A program made the translations under genes and the position numbers. The notes beneath the pieces are model-generated. The model saw nothing but the letters and a program-made list of their open reading frames with translations. It did not search any database and was not told where the DNA came from. Positions 7,104 to 15,438 of a DNA stretch of 64,000 bases are shown piece by piece; the first letter of the stretch is position 1; the number at the start of each line of letters is the position of its first letter. The stretch is from the NCBI GenBank assembly GCA_964544475.1, contig CAZJBS010000006.1:62001-126000 (forward strand). The letters are read 5' to 3'. The DNA is from CAZJBS01 sp964544475. Lineage in GTDB: Bacteria; CLD3; SB21.

Positions 7104-8672
7104 TCATCGTTTGACTTCGACCTTTCGATGAAACACCTCTTCGAACAGAGATTTTTTCATATTCAGAGCCCACGTTTCCAGATCCGTATTGGATTTTGAT
7201 TTGACTTTCAGAATAACGGTCCCCGGAGCGACTTTGCAGACGACACTGTGGACTCTGCCTTGATGAGTTCGATCCAATCCATCCGCAAGTCTTAGAATTC
7301 CAGCCAGCTTTCTTACGACATTCTGGTCGGATGGACTCAATATACTGAATCCCTCGTGTTTTGTTTTTGGGTGACTCTTGCGGTGATATCGGGCCACGTT
7401 GGCCATGATTTCCTTTTCATTGTCCGTGAAACCCAGCAGTTCCGCATTGCGAATCAAGTAATAGCTGTGGCGGTGGTGTTGGGCGTGCGACACAAAGAAT
7501 CCTATCTCATGGAGCAGGCTCGCGTATTCGAGAAATTCGCTTTCTCTCGGTCCGAGCTTATGAAGCGCTGTCGTATCGTCAAATATTTTCAAGGCAAGTT
7601 TCGCCGTTTGTTTGGCGTGCTTGGCATCGTATTGAAATGTCTCGGCCAGCTTGACCACACTCTTGTAGCGGATGTTCGAAAGATGATTCTTGTGATCTTC
7701 CTGCGACAATCTGTTCAACAAGCGATCATAGACGATCCCCTCCCGCAAGGCATATTCTGAGACGGTCATTCTGTCGATTTTCAGTGCGCGAAACGACTCC
7801 TCAAGGACAATGGCACCGGCGACAATAATGTCCGCGCGTTTGGGGTCCAATCCTTGAATCTTCAATCTCTGTTTGACGGTGCGAGCCTTCAATATCGTTC
7901 GCACAACTTCCGACAGCTCTTCACGTGAAAACGAGAAGTTATTGACTTGAGGGCTCATGATTTCGCCACGAATGGCCCTGATCATGTAGGCGACATTTTG
8001 AATAGTACCTGAACTTCCAATCGCGAAATCGTACTTATGATCCACAACTTCGCGTGATACGGGTGATAAGAATCCCCTGACATAATCACGGCAGGCACGA
8101 ATCTCACCATCCGACACGCTGGTACCGGCAAAAAAGTGTTGAGTGAGTCGTATACACCCCAATTTCAGACTGTTGGCGAAAAGCGTCTCCCCTTTCTTGC
8201 CAACCAGGTATTCCACGGATCCTCCTCCAATATCCATCAGAAGAATCCCATGGTTAAAAACCGGAAGGGCCTGTAAGACACCCAAATAGATCAACCTGGC
8301 TTCCTCAAAACCCGACACCACTTCGATACGGACGTTGGTGGCTTTGCGGACCTCCGATACGAATTCGCTCCTATTCAATGCCTCCCTGACGGCGCTGGTT
8401 GCTACTGCGCGAACAGGCGCTTTATAGGAATGAGCGATCTCAGCAAACCGTCGCAACGTAATGATGGCTCGATCCATGGCATCCGGCGCTATGAATTTCA
8501 TATCCTTGCCGCCGCTTCCAAGCCTCACATTTTCCTTGGCACGATCAATGATGCGGAACTTCGCCTCATCGAGAATCTCCACCACAACGAGATGAAAAGA
8601 ATTTGTTCCGATGTCGATGGCGGCCAAGTATGGAGCCTGACCGCTCATTCGTTTTTTTGTTTTTGAGGGCAT
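7104..8672 (-). CDS. Exopolyphosphatase / guanosine pentaphosphate phosphatase (Ppx/GppA family)
   Basis: 522 residues. The N-terminal ASKHA fold begins AAIDIGTNSFHLVVVE and continues through the GSGGKDMKF and MDIGGGSVEYLVG nucleotide/phosphate loops. The C-terminal third is an HD-type domain (LLHEIGFFVSHAQHHRHSYYLI). This is the long Ppx form that hydrolyses polyphosphate or pppGpp. The start is the ATG at 8672, which overlaps the sixA stop as TGATG and implies translational coupling; the upstream extension of the frame is inside sixA. Pairing with a SixA-like phosphatase, as often seen with polyphosphate genes, hints at polyphosphate or phosphate signalling. It ends 2 bases from the convergent PLD-like gene. 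Confidence 0.93.
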   Translation of the reverse strand: MPSKTKKRMSGQAPYLAAIDIGTNSFHLVVVEILDEAKFRIIDRAKENVRLGSGGKDMKFIAPDAMDRAIITLRRFAEIAHSYKAPVRAVATSAVREALNRSEFVSEVRKATNVRIEVVSGFEEARLIYLGVLQALPVFNHGILLMDIGGGSVEYLVGKKGETLFANSLKLGCIRLTQHFFAGTSVSDGEIRACRDYVRGFLSPVSREVVDHKYDFAIGSSGTIQNVAYMIRAIRGEIMSPQVNNFSFSREELSEVVRTILKARTVKQRLKIQGLDPKRADIIVAGAIVLEESFRALKIDRMTVSEYALREGIVYDRLLNRLSQEDHKNHLSNIRYKSVVKLAETFQYDAKHAKQTAKLALKIFDDTTALHKLGPRESEFLEYASLLHEIGFFVSHAQHHRHSYYLIRNAELLGFTDNEKEIMANVARYHRKSHPKTKHEGFSILSPSDQNVVRKLAGILRLADGLDRTHQGRVHSVVCKVAPGTVILKVKSKSNTDLETWALNMKKSLFEEVFHRKVEVKR

Positions 8673-9172
8673 CAGGTATCGCCTATCCATTTGATTTGTT
8701 TCGGAGTCAGAAACCACCGCAGTTCGCCATAAGGTGTCGGGTGCAATCGTTCCACTTCCAAACGGCAAAGGCCGCCCTTCTTAAATGGCAGCCACAATTT
8801 GTCTATGCCGATCAAATGACCGGCCAGCCTACCCAGTTCAGGTTGGTGACCCACGAGAAGGATCGACGCCGTCATGTCGTAGTTCCGAAGCGCTTTGAGC
8901 ACACCAGGAATCGAACCCGGGATGGCCAAAGCTTCGCAGACATCGAGCTTGTCCTCATTGTGTAAGAATTCGGCGACGATTTCAGCCGTTTGGCGTGCAC
9001 GAACCAACGGGCTGGTCAGGATAACATCATATTGAATGTCGAGCTTTCGAAGACCGCGCGCCTCTTCTTCAATGGCCGCGATACCCTCGCTGGTGAGTGG
9101 GCGTTCGCTATCATTCTTGATTTTGCCACCAACATCCGCGGCAATTCCGTGACGTAATAAACAAATATCCAT
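8672..9172 (-). CDS. SixA-like histidine phosphatase
   Basis: 166 residues of the histidine-phosphatase (phosphoglycerate-mutase-like) superfamily in its short SixA form. The catalytic LLRHGIA (RHG) is at residues 5-10 and the second histidine is in VGHQPELGRLAG. The family dephosphorylates phosphohistidine in E. coli HPt or PTS proteins; the target here is unknown. The start is the ATG at 9172, two bases after the apgM stop. The longer frame (to 9268) runs back into apgM and lacks homology. The stop overlaps the ppx start by one base, so apgM-sixA-ppx form one unit. Confidence 0.92.
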   Translation of the reverse strand: MDICLLRHGIAADVGGKIKNDSERPLTSEGIAAIEEEARGLRKLDIQYDVILTSPLVRARQTAEIVAEFLHNEDKLDVCEALAIPGSIPGVLKALRNYDMTASILLVGHQPELGRLAGHLIGIDKLWLPFKKGGLCRLEVERLHPTPYGELRWFLTPKQIKWIGDT

Positions 9173-9174
9173 GA

Positions 9175-10389
9175 TCAGGCACCAAATTTCTTGAGCTTGC
9201 CCGCGTTGGCGAGCGCTAACTCCATGATGTGAAACGACGGCAAATTGTTCAATTGTCCTTTTGAACATTCTGTTTCGTTGAAAGCAGCCGCGTCGTCAAA
9301 ACTGCAAACAGCAGAATGCAACAAAAACGGCACCGGGTGCCAGCTGTGGCTTTTCATTGGAGGGGGTGTCGAATGATCGCCGGTTATCATCAAGACGTCC
9401 GGGGCCAGACTCAGCAGACCTGGTATCTGCCGGTCAACTTCCTCCAGAATCTTGATCTTTCCATCGGGATTGCCATCCTCACCATATGAATCGGTCTTCT
9501 TGACATGGATGAAGAAGAAATCGTAATTGGTCCAATTCTCACGCAATGTTGCAAATTCATCTGCAATTTCCATTCCTGTCGCCAATACGTCCATGCCGAC
9601 GACAGAAGCCACCCCTCGGTAGAGCGGATAACTGGCGATGCAGGCGGCTTTTAGTTGGTATTTGTCCATAAAGGTTGGAACATGTGGCAATACGGAAAAT
9701 CCCCTCATGAGCAACGTGTTGGCTTTCGATTCACCATGCAAAACGGCATTGGCCTGCCGGATAAATTCGTCCGCCACATGCGCTGTCCGTCTTGAGACAT
9801 CGTTGCGCGGCTCGGCATTCAGGGCCGGAACTCCCGTCATTTGCGGATCGGTATCTTTGATATCGCCGTGAAGATCGTGCCCACGGAAAACCACAACAAA
9901 CCGGTATTGTTCACCCGCACGGATAATCACCTCTACATCTTCAATGTGGGTAATGCGCTTGAGCTTTTCGCACAACCTTACGCAGTCTTCTGTCGGAATT
10001 CGCCCAGCCCGCCGGTCGGTCAGCAACCCGGAATCATCCATGGTCGCGAAGTTGCACCTCGTGGCTACATCCCCGGCTTTTAGCTTCATGTCCAGGCCTA
10101 ATGCCTCCAGGACGCCTCGCCCTATTTGAATTTCGTCATTGGTCGGATTGTAACCAAACAGTGAGAAATGTGCGGGACCCGAACCGGGCGTCACACCGGG
10201 CGATACGGGCACGATACGACCACACATGGATTTCGCGGCCAAGGCATTCATGTTTGGGATTCTGGCAATTTCCAATTCGGTCTTAGGATGGTCTGATGTC
10301 CGAATTCCACCCAGGCCGTCCATAACCAGTAATACAATTTTCGAATCCGTCTTCTGCGTCAGTGATCGAATCAGTTCATCATGCGTCAT
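9175..10389 (-). CDS. Cofactor-independent phosphoglycerate mutase, archaeal (ApgM) type
   Basis: 404 residues of the alkaline-phosphatase superfamily, interconverting 3- and 2-phosphoglycerate in glycolysis. Visible motifs are the metal-binding LLVMDGLGG at the start, TPGSGPAHFSLFGYNP around the phospho-Ser region, and TGDHSTPPPMKSHSWHPVP near the end, which supplies Asp/His ligands. This matches the ApgM clade rather than GpmI (no long inserted domain). The start is the ATG at 10389 with GGAG 6 bases upstream; the longer frame reads through the promoter. First gene of apgM-sixA-ppx, divergent from mqnE. Confidence 0.93.
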   Translation of the reverse strand: MTHDELIRSLTQKTDSKIVLLVMDGLGGIRTSDHPKTELEIARIPNMNALAAKSMCGRIVPVSPGVTPGSGPAHFSLFGYNPTNDEIQIGRGVLEALGLDMKLKAGDVATRCNFATMDDSGLLTDRRAGRIPTEDCVRLCEKLKRITHIEDVEVIIRAGEQYRFVVVFRGHDLHGDIKDTDPQMTGVPALNAEPRNDVSRRTAHVADEFIRQANAVLHGESKANTLLMRGFSVLPHVPTFMDKYQLKAACIASYPLYRGVASVVGMDVLATGMEIADEFATLRENWTNYDFFFIHVKKTDSYGEDGNPDGKIKILEEVDRQIPGLLSLAPDVLMITGDHSTPPPMKSHSWHPVPFLLHSAVCSFDDAAAFNETECSKGQLNNLPSFHIMELALANAGKLKKFGA

Positions 10390-10423
10390 TGTTGTCTCCG
10401 AAAATGTGGGTGCGATATGCGAA

Positions 10424-10452
10424 AATATAGCCCTTTGTACAGATGAATTCAA
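10424..10452 (-). promoter_or_regulatory. Candidate promoter of the apgM operon
   Basis: On the minus strand TTGAAT (10452-10447) and TATATT (10429-10424) are 17 bases apart, close to the sigma-70 consensus. The expected start near 10417 leaves a leader of about 27 bases with a GGAG ribosome site. The rest of the 156-base divergent gap to mqnE holds no other feature I can support. Confidence 0.6.
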
Positions 10453-10545
10453 GAAACCATTCAGGGTGCTTTTTCGCTTGTGTCACAGCCCAAACGACCT
10501 TAGATTGGGCAATGGTATGTTTCAAATATTTCTGAAAGTTCACGC

Positions 10546-11733
10546 ATGACGACGCTTGCACGCTTTTCGAGTGATCATAATCTTATCAGACAGGCGATCC
10601 GCCGTAGCGGTCTGTCCCGTATCTATGACAAAATCATTGCGGGAGACCGGTTGTCCGTCGATGATGGGCTGACTCTGTGCGCATCGCGGGATGTAACCAG
10701 CCTTGGTCACATGGCCAACATCGTTCGCGAACGTGTTCATGGGACGAAGTCTTTTTTTGTTCGCAATCGCCAATTGAATCCCACCAATATTTGCGAATAT
10801 TCGTGTATGTTCTGCTCTTTTCAACGCAAAGAAGGTGAGGCTGGCGGCTATGTTATGACGATGGATGAAATCGCCACACGGGTGCGTGACGGTCTGAGGC
10901 ACGGTATAAAGGAAATTCACATCGTTTCTGGATTACACCCATCGATTCCCTTTTCGTATTATGTCGACATCCTTCGGACGATACGCGCCATTGACCCCCA
11001 ACTGCATATCAAGGCCTTCACGGCGGTTGAAATAGAATATTTCGCTCAACATTATGGCATGTCGATAGAAAACGTTCTTGGCGAGTTCATGGAGGCTGGG
11101 CTTGAAACCATGCCCGGCGGAGGCGCGGAAATATTTGCAGAACGCGTACGCCGGAAACTTTGTGATGAAAAATCGACGGCCGAAGGCTGGCTGAAAGTGC
11201 ACGAAACCGCCCATCGCATGGGGCTTATGACCAACGCCACGATGTTGTACGGTCATATCGAACGTGACGACGAACGCATTGATCATCTCATCCGTTTGAG
11301 GGACCTTCAGGATCGGAACCTGGAAGCCGGCACGAAAGGACGATTCAACACCTTCATTCCCTTAAAATATCAGCATGAGAATAACCGTCTGAAGAAGTTG
11401 CCTCAGGTCAATGGTCTCGAGGACTTGAAGGTCGTCGCCATTTCACGTTTGATGCTTGACAATTTTCCAAACATCAAGGCCTATTGGGTTGTGATTGGTC
11501 CAAGATTGGCCCAGGTGGCCCTGAGCCATGGCGCGAACGAAATTGAAGGCACCATTTTGGAAGAGAAGATCATGAGTATGGCCGGAACCGACAGCGCCGG
11601 CGGAATGACGGCGACAGAACTGATCAGATTGATCCGGAATGCCGGTCGTCTGCCCATTGAGAGGGATGCCTTGTACCGTACCGTCCGAACATTTGACGAA
11701 AATCCAGATCAGAAAACATCCACACTTGCGTGA
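10546..11733 (+). CDS. mqnE: Aminofutalosine synthase MqnE (radical SAM)
   Basis: 395 residues. The first radical-SAM step of the futalosine menaquinone pathway joins a chorismate-derived enolpyruvyl benzoate to SAM, giving aminofutalosine. The CxxxCxxC cluster site is at Cys83, Cys87 and Cys90 within NPTNICEYSCMFCSF. Further signatures are MPGGGAEIF and TNATMLYGHIE. The Asn-Ala-Thr-Met-Leu-Tyr-Gly form is that of MqnE, whereas MqnC proteins carry TTATMMFGH. It is followed by mqnB and mqnD, which settles the pathway. ATG start; only a weak GAAAG lies upstream. mqnA and mqnC are not in this window. Confidence 0.95.
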   Translation: MTTLARFSSDHNLIRQAIRRSGLSRIYDKIIAGDRLSVDDGLTLCASRDVTSLGHMANIVRERVHGTKSFFVRNRQLNPTNICEYSCMFCSFQRKEGEAGGYVMTMDEIATRVRDGLRHGIKEIHIVSGLHPSIPFSYYVDILRTIRAIDPQLHIKAFTAVEIEYFAQHYGMSIENVLGEFMEAGLETMPGGGAEIFAERVRRKLCDEKSTAEGWLKVHETAHRMGLMTNATMLYGHIERDDERIDHLIRLRDLQDRNLEAGTKGRFNTFIPLKYQHENNRLKKLPQVNGLEDLKVVAISRLMLDNFPNIKAYWVVIGPRLAQVALSHGANEIEGTILEEKIMSMAGTDSAGGMTATELIRLIRNAGRLPIERDALYRTVRTFDENPDQKTSTLA

Positions 11734-11745
11734 TCCTGATCCATC

Positions 11746-12402
11746 ATGAATGTTCTTGTCATCGCGGCTACTGAAGGCGAGATGGTTTCCCTCACCTCCG
11801 ATCGTTTACACAATTTGGATGTCCATCGGTGCATCAGCGGCGTGGGCGCCGTCAATACTGCGCACGCCCTTACCAGGGCCATCAACTTGGCGCGCCCTGA
11901 CATGGTCATTCACACAGGTATTTGCGGCGCTTTCAATGAGTCTGTGAAAATCGGAACCGTTGTGCATATCCATACAGAAATCTATGGGGACATCGGCTCG
12001 ATGGAGATGAATGGGAACTTCCTTTCGCTTCAGGAACTGCATCTGCCGCTGTTTTCCCTTCAAAACGGCACGATATACAACATCCTTGAGAACAAAAGTA
12101 TATTGCATGATTTTTTTGATCCCGCACCTGTCCTTCCCGGCGGAAAGGCTGTCACAGTCAATACGGTTTCCGGTGATGCAACATCCATCCGCGCCATGAA
12201 AACGCGGTGGAATCCTGATTTTGAGAACATGGAGGGAGCTGCCGTGGCCCACATTTGTCGGATGGAGGACATTCCCTATTTTGAATTTCGAGCAGTGTCC
12301 AACCACGTCCAGCCCAGAGATACGGCGAGATGGAAAATACATGAGGCCTGCATCAACATCTCGAACTTCACGTCCGACCTGCTTCCGAGGATCCGGCGAT
12401 GA
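11746..12402 (+). CDS. mqnB: Futalosine hydrolase MqnB
   Basis: 218 residues of the nucleoside-phosphorylase/MTAN fold. It cleaves the base from futalosine to give dehypoxanthine futalosine. The core HTGICGAFNESVKIGTVVHI, the AVTVNTVSGDA loop and FENMEGAAVAHICRMEDIP (nucleoside-binding Glu and the MEGAA signature) are visible. It starts 12 bases after mqnE, and its TGA overlaps the mqnD ATG as ATGA. A general MTA/SAH nucleosidase would look similar, but the position between mqnE and mqnD makes MqnB the clear reading. Confidence 0.94.
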   Translation: MNVLVIAATEGEMVSLTSDRLHNLDVHRCISGVGAVNTAHALTRAINLARPDMVIHTGICGAFNESVKIGTVVHIHTEIYGDIGSMEMNGNFLSLQELHLPLFSLQNGTIYNILENKSILHDFFDPAPVLPGGKAVTVNTVSGDATSIRAMKTRWNPDFENMEGAAVAHICRMEDIPYFEFRAVSNHVQPRDTARWKIHEACINISNFTSDLLPRIRR

Positions 12403-13217
12403 GATTATCACTTGGGTTTTCTCCGTGCCCAAATGACACATTCATGTTTGATGGTATGATCCATGGAAAGGTGGACACAGAAGGCCTTGTCTTCGACTAT
12501 GTTCTGGCGGATATCGAACAACTGAATCGACGTGCCCTGGCCCATGATCTGGACATCACAAAGGTCAGCTATCACGCGTACGCTTACTGCCGCTCCATGT
12601 ATCGTGTCTTGGATTCGGGCAGCGCCCTGGGAAAAGGCTGTGGTCCCATTCTCATCGCCAAACATCCCATGTCGCAACCTGAATTATTATCCCGGCCCAT
12701 CGCGGTACCTGGCCTGCTTACGACAGCCAATTTTCTGCTTCACTACTTCGCAGGTCCAAGCGTCCAAACCGAATCAATGGTCTTTTCGAACATTGAATCG
12801 GCCATACTAAGTGATCATGTTCGAGCTGGCGTCATCATCCATGAAAACCGTTTTACGTATGAAAAAAAAGGACTTCACAAGATACAGGACCTCGGCCAGT
12901 ACTGGGAAGACAGTACCGGACTTCCCATCCCACTCGGAGCGATTGCGATCAAGCGATTCCTGGGTGACGATTTGGCAGACACCGTCAATCGCGTGTTGAG
13001 AAGAAGCATAGCATTTGCCCTTTCCGAATCCCATTCCGTCTTGCCGTTTGTTCGGTTGCACGCACAAGAAATGGCGGAAGAGGTCATACAGGCGCACATA
13101 GCGTTGTACGTCAATGACTACAGCCTGAATCTGGGCGTCGAGGGTCAACTGGCCGTTTCGCGATTTTTGTCAGAAAGCAAGCGCCTGAAGCTTCAAGGAA
13201 GGTTGAAATACGCTTGA
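12399..13217 (+). CDS. mqnD: 1,4-dihydroxy-6-naphthoate synthase MqnD
   Basis: 272 residues, periplasmic-binding-protein fold. It converts cyclic dehypoxanthine futalosine to 1,4-dihydroxy-6-naphthoate, the menaquinone ring. The opening LSLGFSPCPNDTFMFDG is the family signature. FTYEKKGLHKIQDLG and the W-E-D-S-T-G-LPIPLGAIAIK run are also typical. It overlaps mqnB by four bases. A 58-base gap with a good AAGGAG separates it from the next small gene, which may share the transcript since a terminator appears only at 13919. Confidence 0.95.
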   Translation: MRLSLGFSPCPNDTFMFDGMIHGKVDTEGLVFDYVLADIEQLNRRALAHDLDITKVSYHAYAYCRSMYRVLDSGSALGKGCGPILIAKHPMSQPELLSRPIAVPGLLTTANFLLHYFAGPSVQTESMVFSNIESAILSDHVRAGVIIHENRFTYEKKGLHKIQDLGQYWEDSTGLPIPLGAIAIKRFLGDDLADTVNRVLRRSIAFALSESHSVLPFVRLHAQEMAEEVIQAHIALYVNDYSLNLGVEGQLAVSRFLSESKRLKLQGRLKYA

Positions 13218-13275
13218 CTCTGTGTCATCCATTGTCTAATTTGGCCGCACTTCGCAATGTAATAAGGAGTCGAAC

Positions 13276-13569
13276 GTGTCTGTGAATCCAAAAAAATCTT
13301 CCGTATCCAAATTGCAGGCCAAGAAGCAGCAAAAAAAGGCCTCACTTCCGTTTACTGCCGAGAACTACTACATTTTTGCCGCCGGTCTGGTGGTCGTACT
13401 TGTCGGATATGTCTGTTTGGCCACCCCCCCGGTCTACGGTGGGATATCCATGACGGTGGCTCCCATCCTTCTCTGTTTGGGTTATCTCGTCATTATTCCG
13501 GCCTCGTTGCTGTACCGCAAGAAGGCCCCTCTTGAGACTTCAACAGAACCGAAAGGCTTTTCATCATGA
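13276..13569 (+). CDS. Small two-helix membrane protein (DUF3098-like)
   Basis: 97 residues. A basic Lys/Gln-rich N-terminus (KKSSVSKLQAKKQQKKAS) precedes FTAENYYIFAAGLVVVLVGY, a first membrane helix. A short extracytoplasmic loop with PPVYGG follows, then a second helix (SMTVAPILLCLGYLVIIPAS). The pattern resembles DUF3098 proteins, but I recognise it only loosely and the function is unknown. The GTG start has AAGGAG 6 bases upstream. The stop overlaps the ATG of the HMA lipoprotein (ATGA), so both are translated together. Confidence 0.75.
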   Translation: MSVNPKKSSVSKLQAKKQQKKASLPFTAENYYIFAAGLVVVLVGYVCLATPPVYGGISMTVAPILLCLGYLVIIPASLLYRKKAPLETSTEPKGFSS

Positions 13570-13895
13570 TACGATCCGTCTTTTTCGGCGTCATTGCCGC
13601 AGGTTTCATTTTTTGGTCTTGTAGCGCCCCAAAAACAGAAAAGACAGTCATCAGAATTTCTTCCGCCATTTGCGGGGAATGCGCCAAGACCATTACATCG
13701 TCTCTCACCAATTTGGGCGGCGTCAAAGACGTCGTCGTGGACATTGACGAAAAAACGGCAACTGTGGAATTTGTCCCGGCATCCGTTAATCTTGGAGACC
13801 TTGAACAGGCCATTGTGATGGCAGGCTACAATGCCAATGACAAGAAAGCTGATGCGGCGGCTTTCGAAAAATTGCCGGACTGCTGCAAGAAATAG
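13566..13895 (+). CDS. Exported heavy-metal-associated (HMA) domain protein, probable lipoprotein
   Basis: 109 residues. The N-terminal hydrophobic stretch ends FWSC (Cys19), a loose lipobox. The body is one HMA ferredoxin-like domain with the metal-binding SSAICGECAKTI (Cys36, Cys39), then VKDVVVDIDEKTATVEF and the final helix before AGYNAND. The C-terminus adds DCCKK, two extra cysteines. HMA domains carry Cu(I), Hg(II) or similar ions between transporters. An exported copy with a paired-cysteine tail suggests extracytoplasmic metal capture; the metal is unknown. Coupled to the small membrane protein upstream. Confidence 0.82.
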   Translation: MIRSVFFGVIAAGFIFWSCSAPKTEKTVIRISSAICGECAKTITSSLTNLGGVKDVVVDIDEKTATVEFVPASVNLGDLEQAIVMAGYNANDKKADAAAFEKLPDCCKK

Positions 13896-13918
13896 CCAGC
13901 CGGAAAACCTCTGCCATG

Positions 13919-13951
13919 AGAGAATACCATTGGTATTCTCTTTTTGTTTTT
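13919..13951 (+). terminator. Intrinsic terminator after the mqn/HMA genes
   Basis: Perfect 10-bp stem AGAGAATACC / GGTATTCTCT with loop ATT, then TTTTGTTTTT. It ends directly at the ATG (13952) of the next gene. Confidence 0.9.
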
Positions 13952-15328
13952 ATGCGCACTTTCGTTCGAACTTTCTTTGAGAACTTTGGTTCAGCCATCA
14001 CCGAGCATGGGGAGTCCCTCGTCATTAAGTTGAGTGACGAACTCCGGGCCGTCTTTGGCCAGGACGTTCTTCGTCTTTCCTTTGATCCACAATTCGTCGA
14101 TGAATCGACGGAATTGGTCACCCATGGCAGTTATGTGGCCAACACTATCATTGATTTCCTTGGGGATCGCGGTATCAAGGTTGTGAGTCGACTGCCAGAA
14201 CTGTTCAACCCAAACCGCGAAGAACTTCGAACCAGCATCACCGTCTTGAATGCGCACATTCAAGGCATGAAATTGAAAAACGAAAGAAACGTCGACGTCC
14301 TTTTCAATTTCAAATGCACATTCCTGTCTGATGAAAAGTCCGAAGTCATCTACCACATGGGCGTGGATCAGCGAGGAACCGTCTTTGACGCCCAGAGTTA
14401 CTACACGGCTGACGTCATGGGTGATGTACGGCCCATCGAGACGCCTAAAGGCGCGATCGACCTGACAAAGAAAGATTTGGAGTTACGATTTCGTGAATGT
14501 CTTCGGAAGGCGTCCGACCTCGCCCAGGCCCGTGGTCGCTCACTCCAGGAAGACATATTGAAACGATTGCACCGCAATGTTCTTCGTATCAAGGGCTACT
14601 ATGGCGCCCAAATCGACGAATTGCACCGTAATCAGCCAGGATACGAAGAGAAACGCCTGCACCTGCAAAGGGAATATGACCATAAACTTAAGGAAGAGAT
14701 TGACAATCACCGGCTTCGGATTGTGTTGAAACTGCTGAGCTATCAGGTTGTTGAGCGCAGCGAAATTGAAGTTACACTCTCCCTTCGGGCGGAAGCGATG
14801 GAGCCGTTGCACGTACAGGTGATCTATGATTGCTATACGGGGTCCATCGATTATGGTCAGTGCCCCTCATGCGGCAATCCTATGAGTGAAATCGTGGTCA
14901 CCGGAGAAGGCCATATTTCGTGCCGTCAGTGCGTTACGGCTTGCTCATCTTGCGGCCGGGAACAACGACGAAACTTAATGCACCAGGTCTGCAACGTCTG
15001 CAATCAACCGGTTTGTGACGATTGCGTCCAGACTTGCTCCCAATGCGGCGTGGCTGTTTGTTCTGAACATGGTACCGTGTGTGATGTCGGACATGAAGTC
15101 GTGTGCACCGGATGTGTCCGATTGTGTTCGGTGTGCCAGAAGAAACTTTGCCAGGATCACTCTTTCGAATGCCACGCCACCCAACGGCCTATTTGCCACG
15201 AGCATCGCAGAATCTGCCGCAAGTGTCGAAAAGTATTCTCATCTGAGTTTGTGCAACGGACAACAGAACAGTTGTGTCCCAGTTGCGCAACTCCGTTCAC
15301 CCAGACATCCGCGTCGTCATCATCATGA
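13952..15328 (+). CDS. Cysteine-rich zinc-finger protein of unknown function
   Basis: 458 residues from the ATG at 13952; a longer frame starts inside the terminator stem and is rejected. The N-terminal half is soluble mixed alpha/beta with no family I can name; LRLSFDPQFVDESTEL and THGSYVANTIIDFL recall segments downstream of the motor in some SNF2-type helicases, a weak impression. A charged helical stretch (about 215-260) follows. The last 150 residues hold about ten paired cysteine knuckles (CPSCG, CRQC, CSSCG, CNVCN, CDDC, CSQCG, CTGC, CSVC, CRKC, CPSC) interspersed with His, like tandem B-box or treble-clef zinc fingers, ending in a Ser tail. No signal peptide is seen, so probably cytoplasmic. 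No Shine-Dalgarno precedes the ATG. Confidence 0.75.
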   Translation: MRTFVRTFFENFGSAITEHGESLVIKLSDELRAVFGQDVLRLSFDPQFVDESTELVTHGSYVANTIIDFLGDRGIKVVSRLPELFNPNREELRTSITVLNAHIQGMKLKNERNVDVLFNFKCTFLSDEKSEVIYHMGVDQRGTVFDAQSYYTADVMGDVRPIETPKGAIDLTKKDLELRFRECLRKASDLAQARGRSLQEDILKRLHRNVLRIKGYYGAQIDELHRNQPGYEEKRLHLQREYDHKLKEEIDNHRLRIVLKLLSYQVVERSEIEVTLSLRAEAMEPLHVQVIYDCYTGSIDYGQCPSCGNPMSEIVVTGEGHISCRQCVTACSSCGREQRRNLMHQVCNVCNQPVCDDCVQTCSQCGVAVCSEHGTVCDVGHEVVCTGCVRLCSVCQKKLCQDHSFECHATQRPICHEHRRICRKCRKVFSSEFVQRTTEQLCPSCATPFTQTSASSSS

Positions 15329-15390
15329 GCCACTCCGGACACGAACGGAATATCTGATGAAACACGTGTCAGATCCTTCGAGCAAATGAA

Positions 15391-15415
15391 AAAGGGTGTC
15401 TCAAAGACACCCTTT
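15391..15415. terminator. Bidirectional terminator between convergent genes
   Basis: AAAGGGTGTCT and AGACACCCTTT pair perfectly over 11 bases around a CAA loop. The plus side continues CTTAT and the minus side continues TTCATTT. It lies between the zinc-finger gene (plus) and erpA (minus), serving both. Confidence 0.85.
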
Positions 15416-15438
15416 CTTATAGAACTTAGGCGGGACTT

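Noticed and set aside
13916..13951. Start of the zinc-finger gene at ATG 13916
   Set aside because: That ATG overlaps the terminator stem; the encoded residues are the stem translated. The ATG at 13952 follows the T-run.
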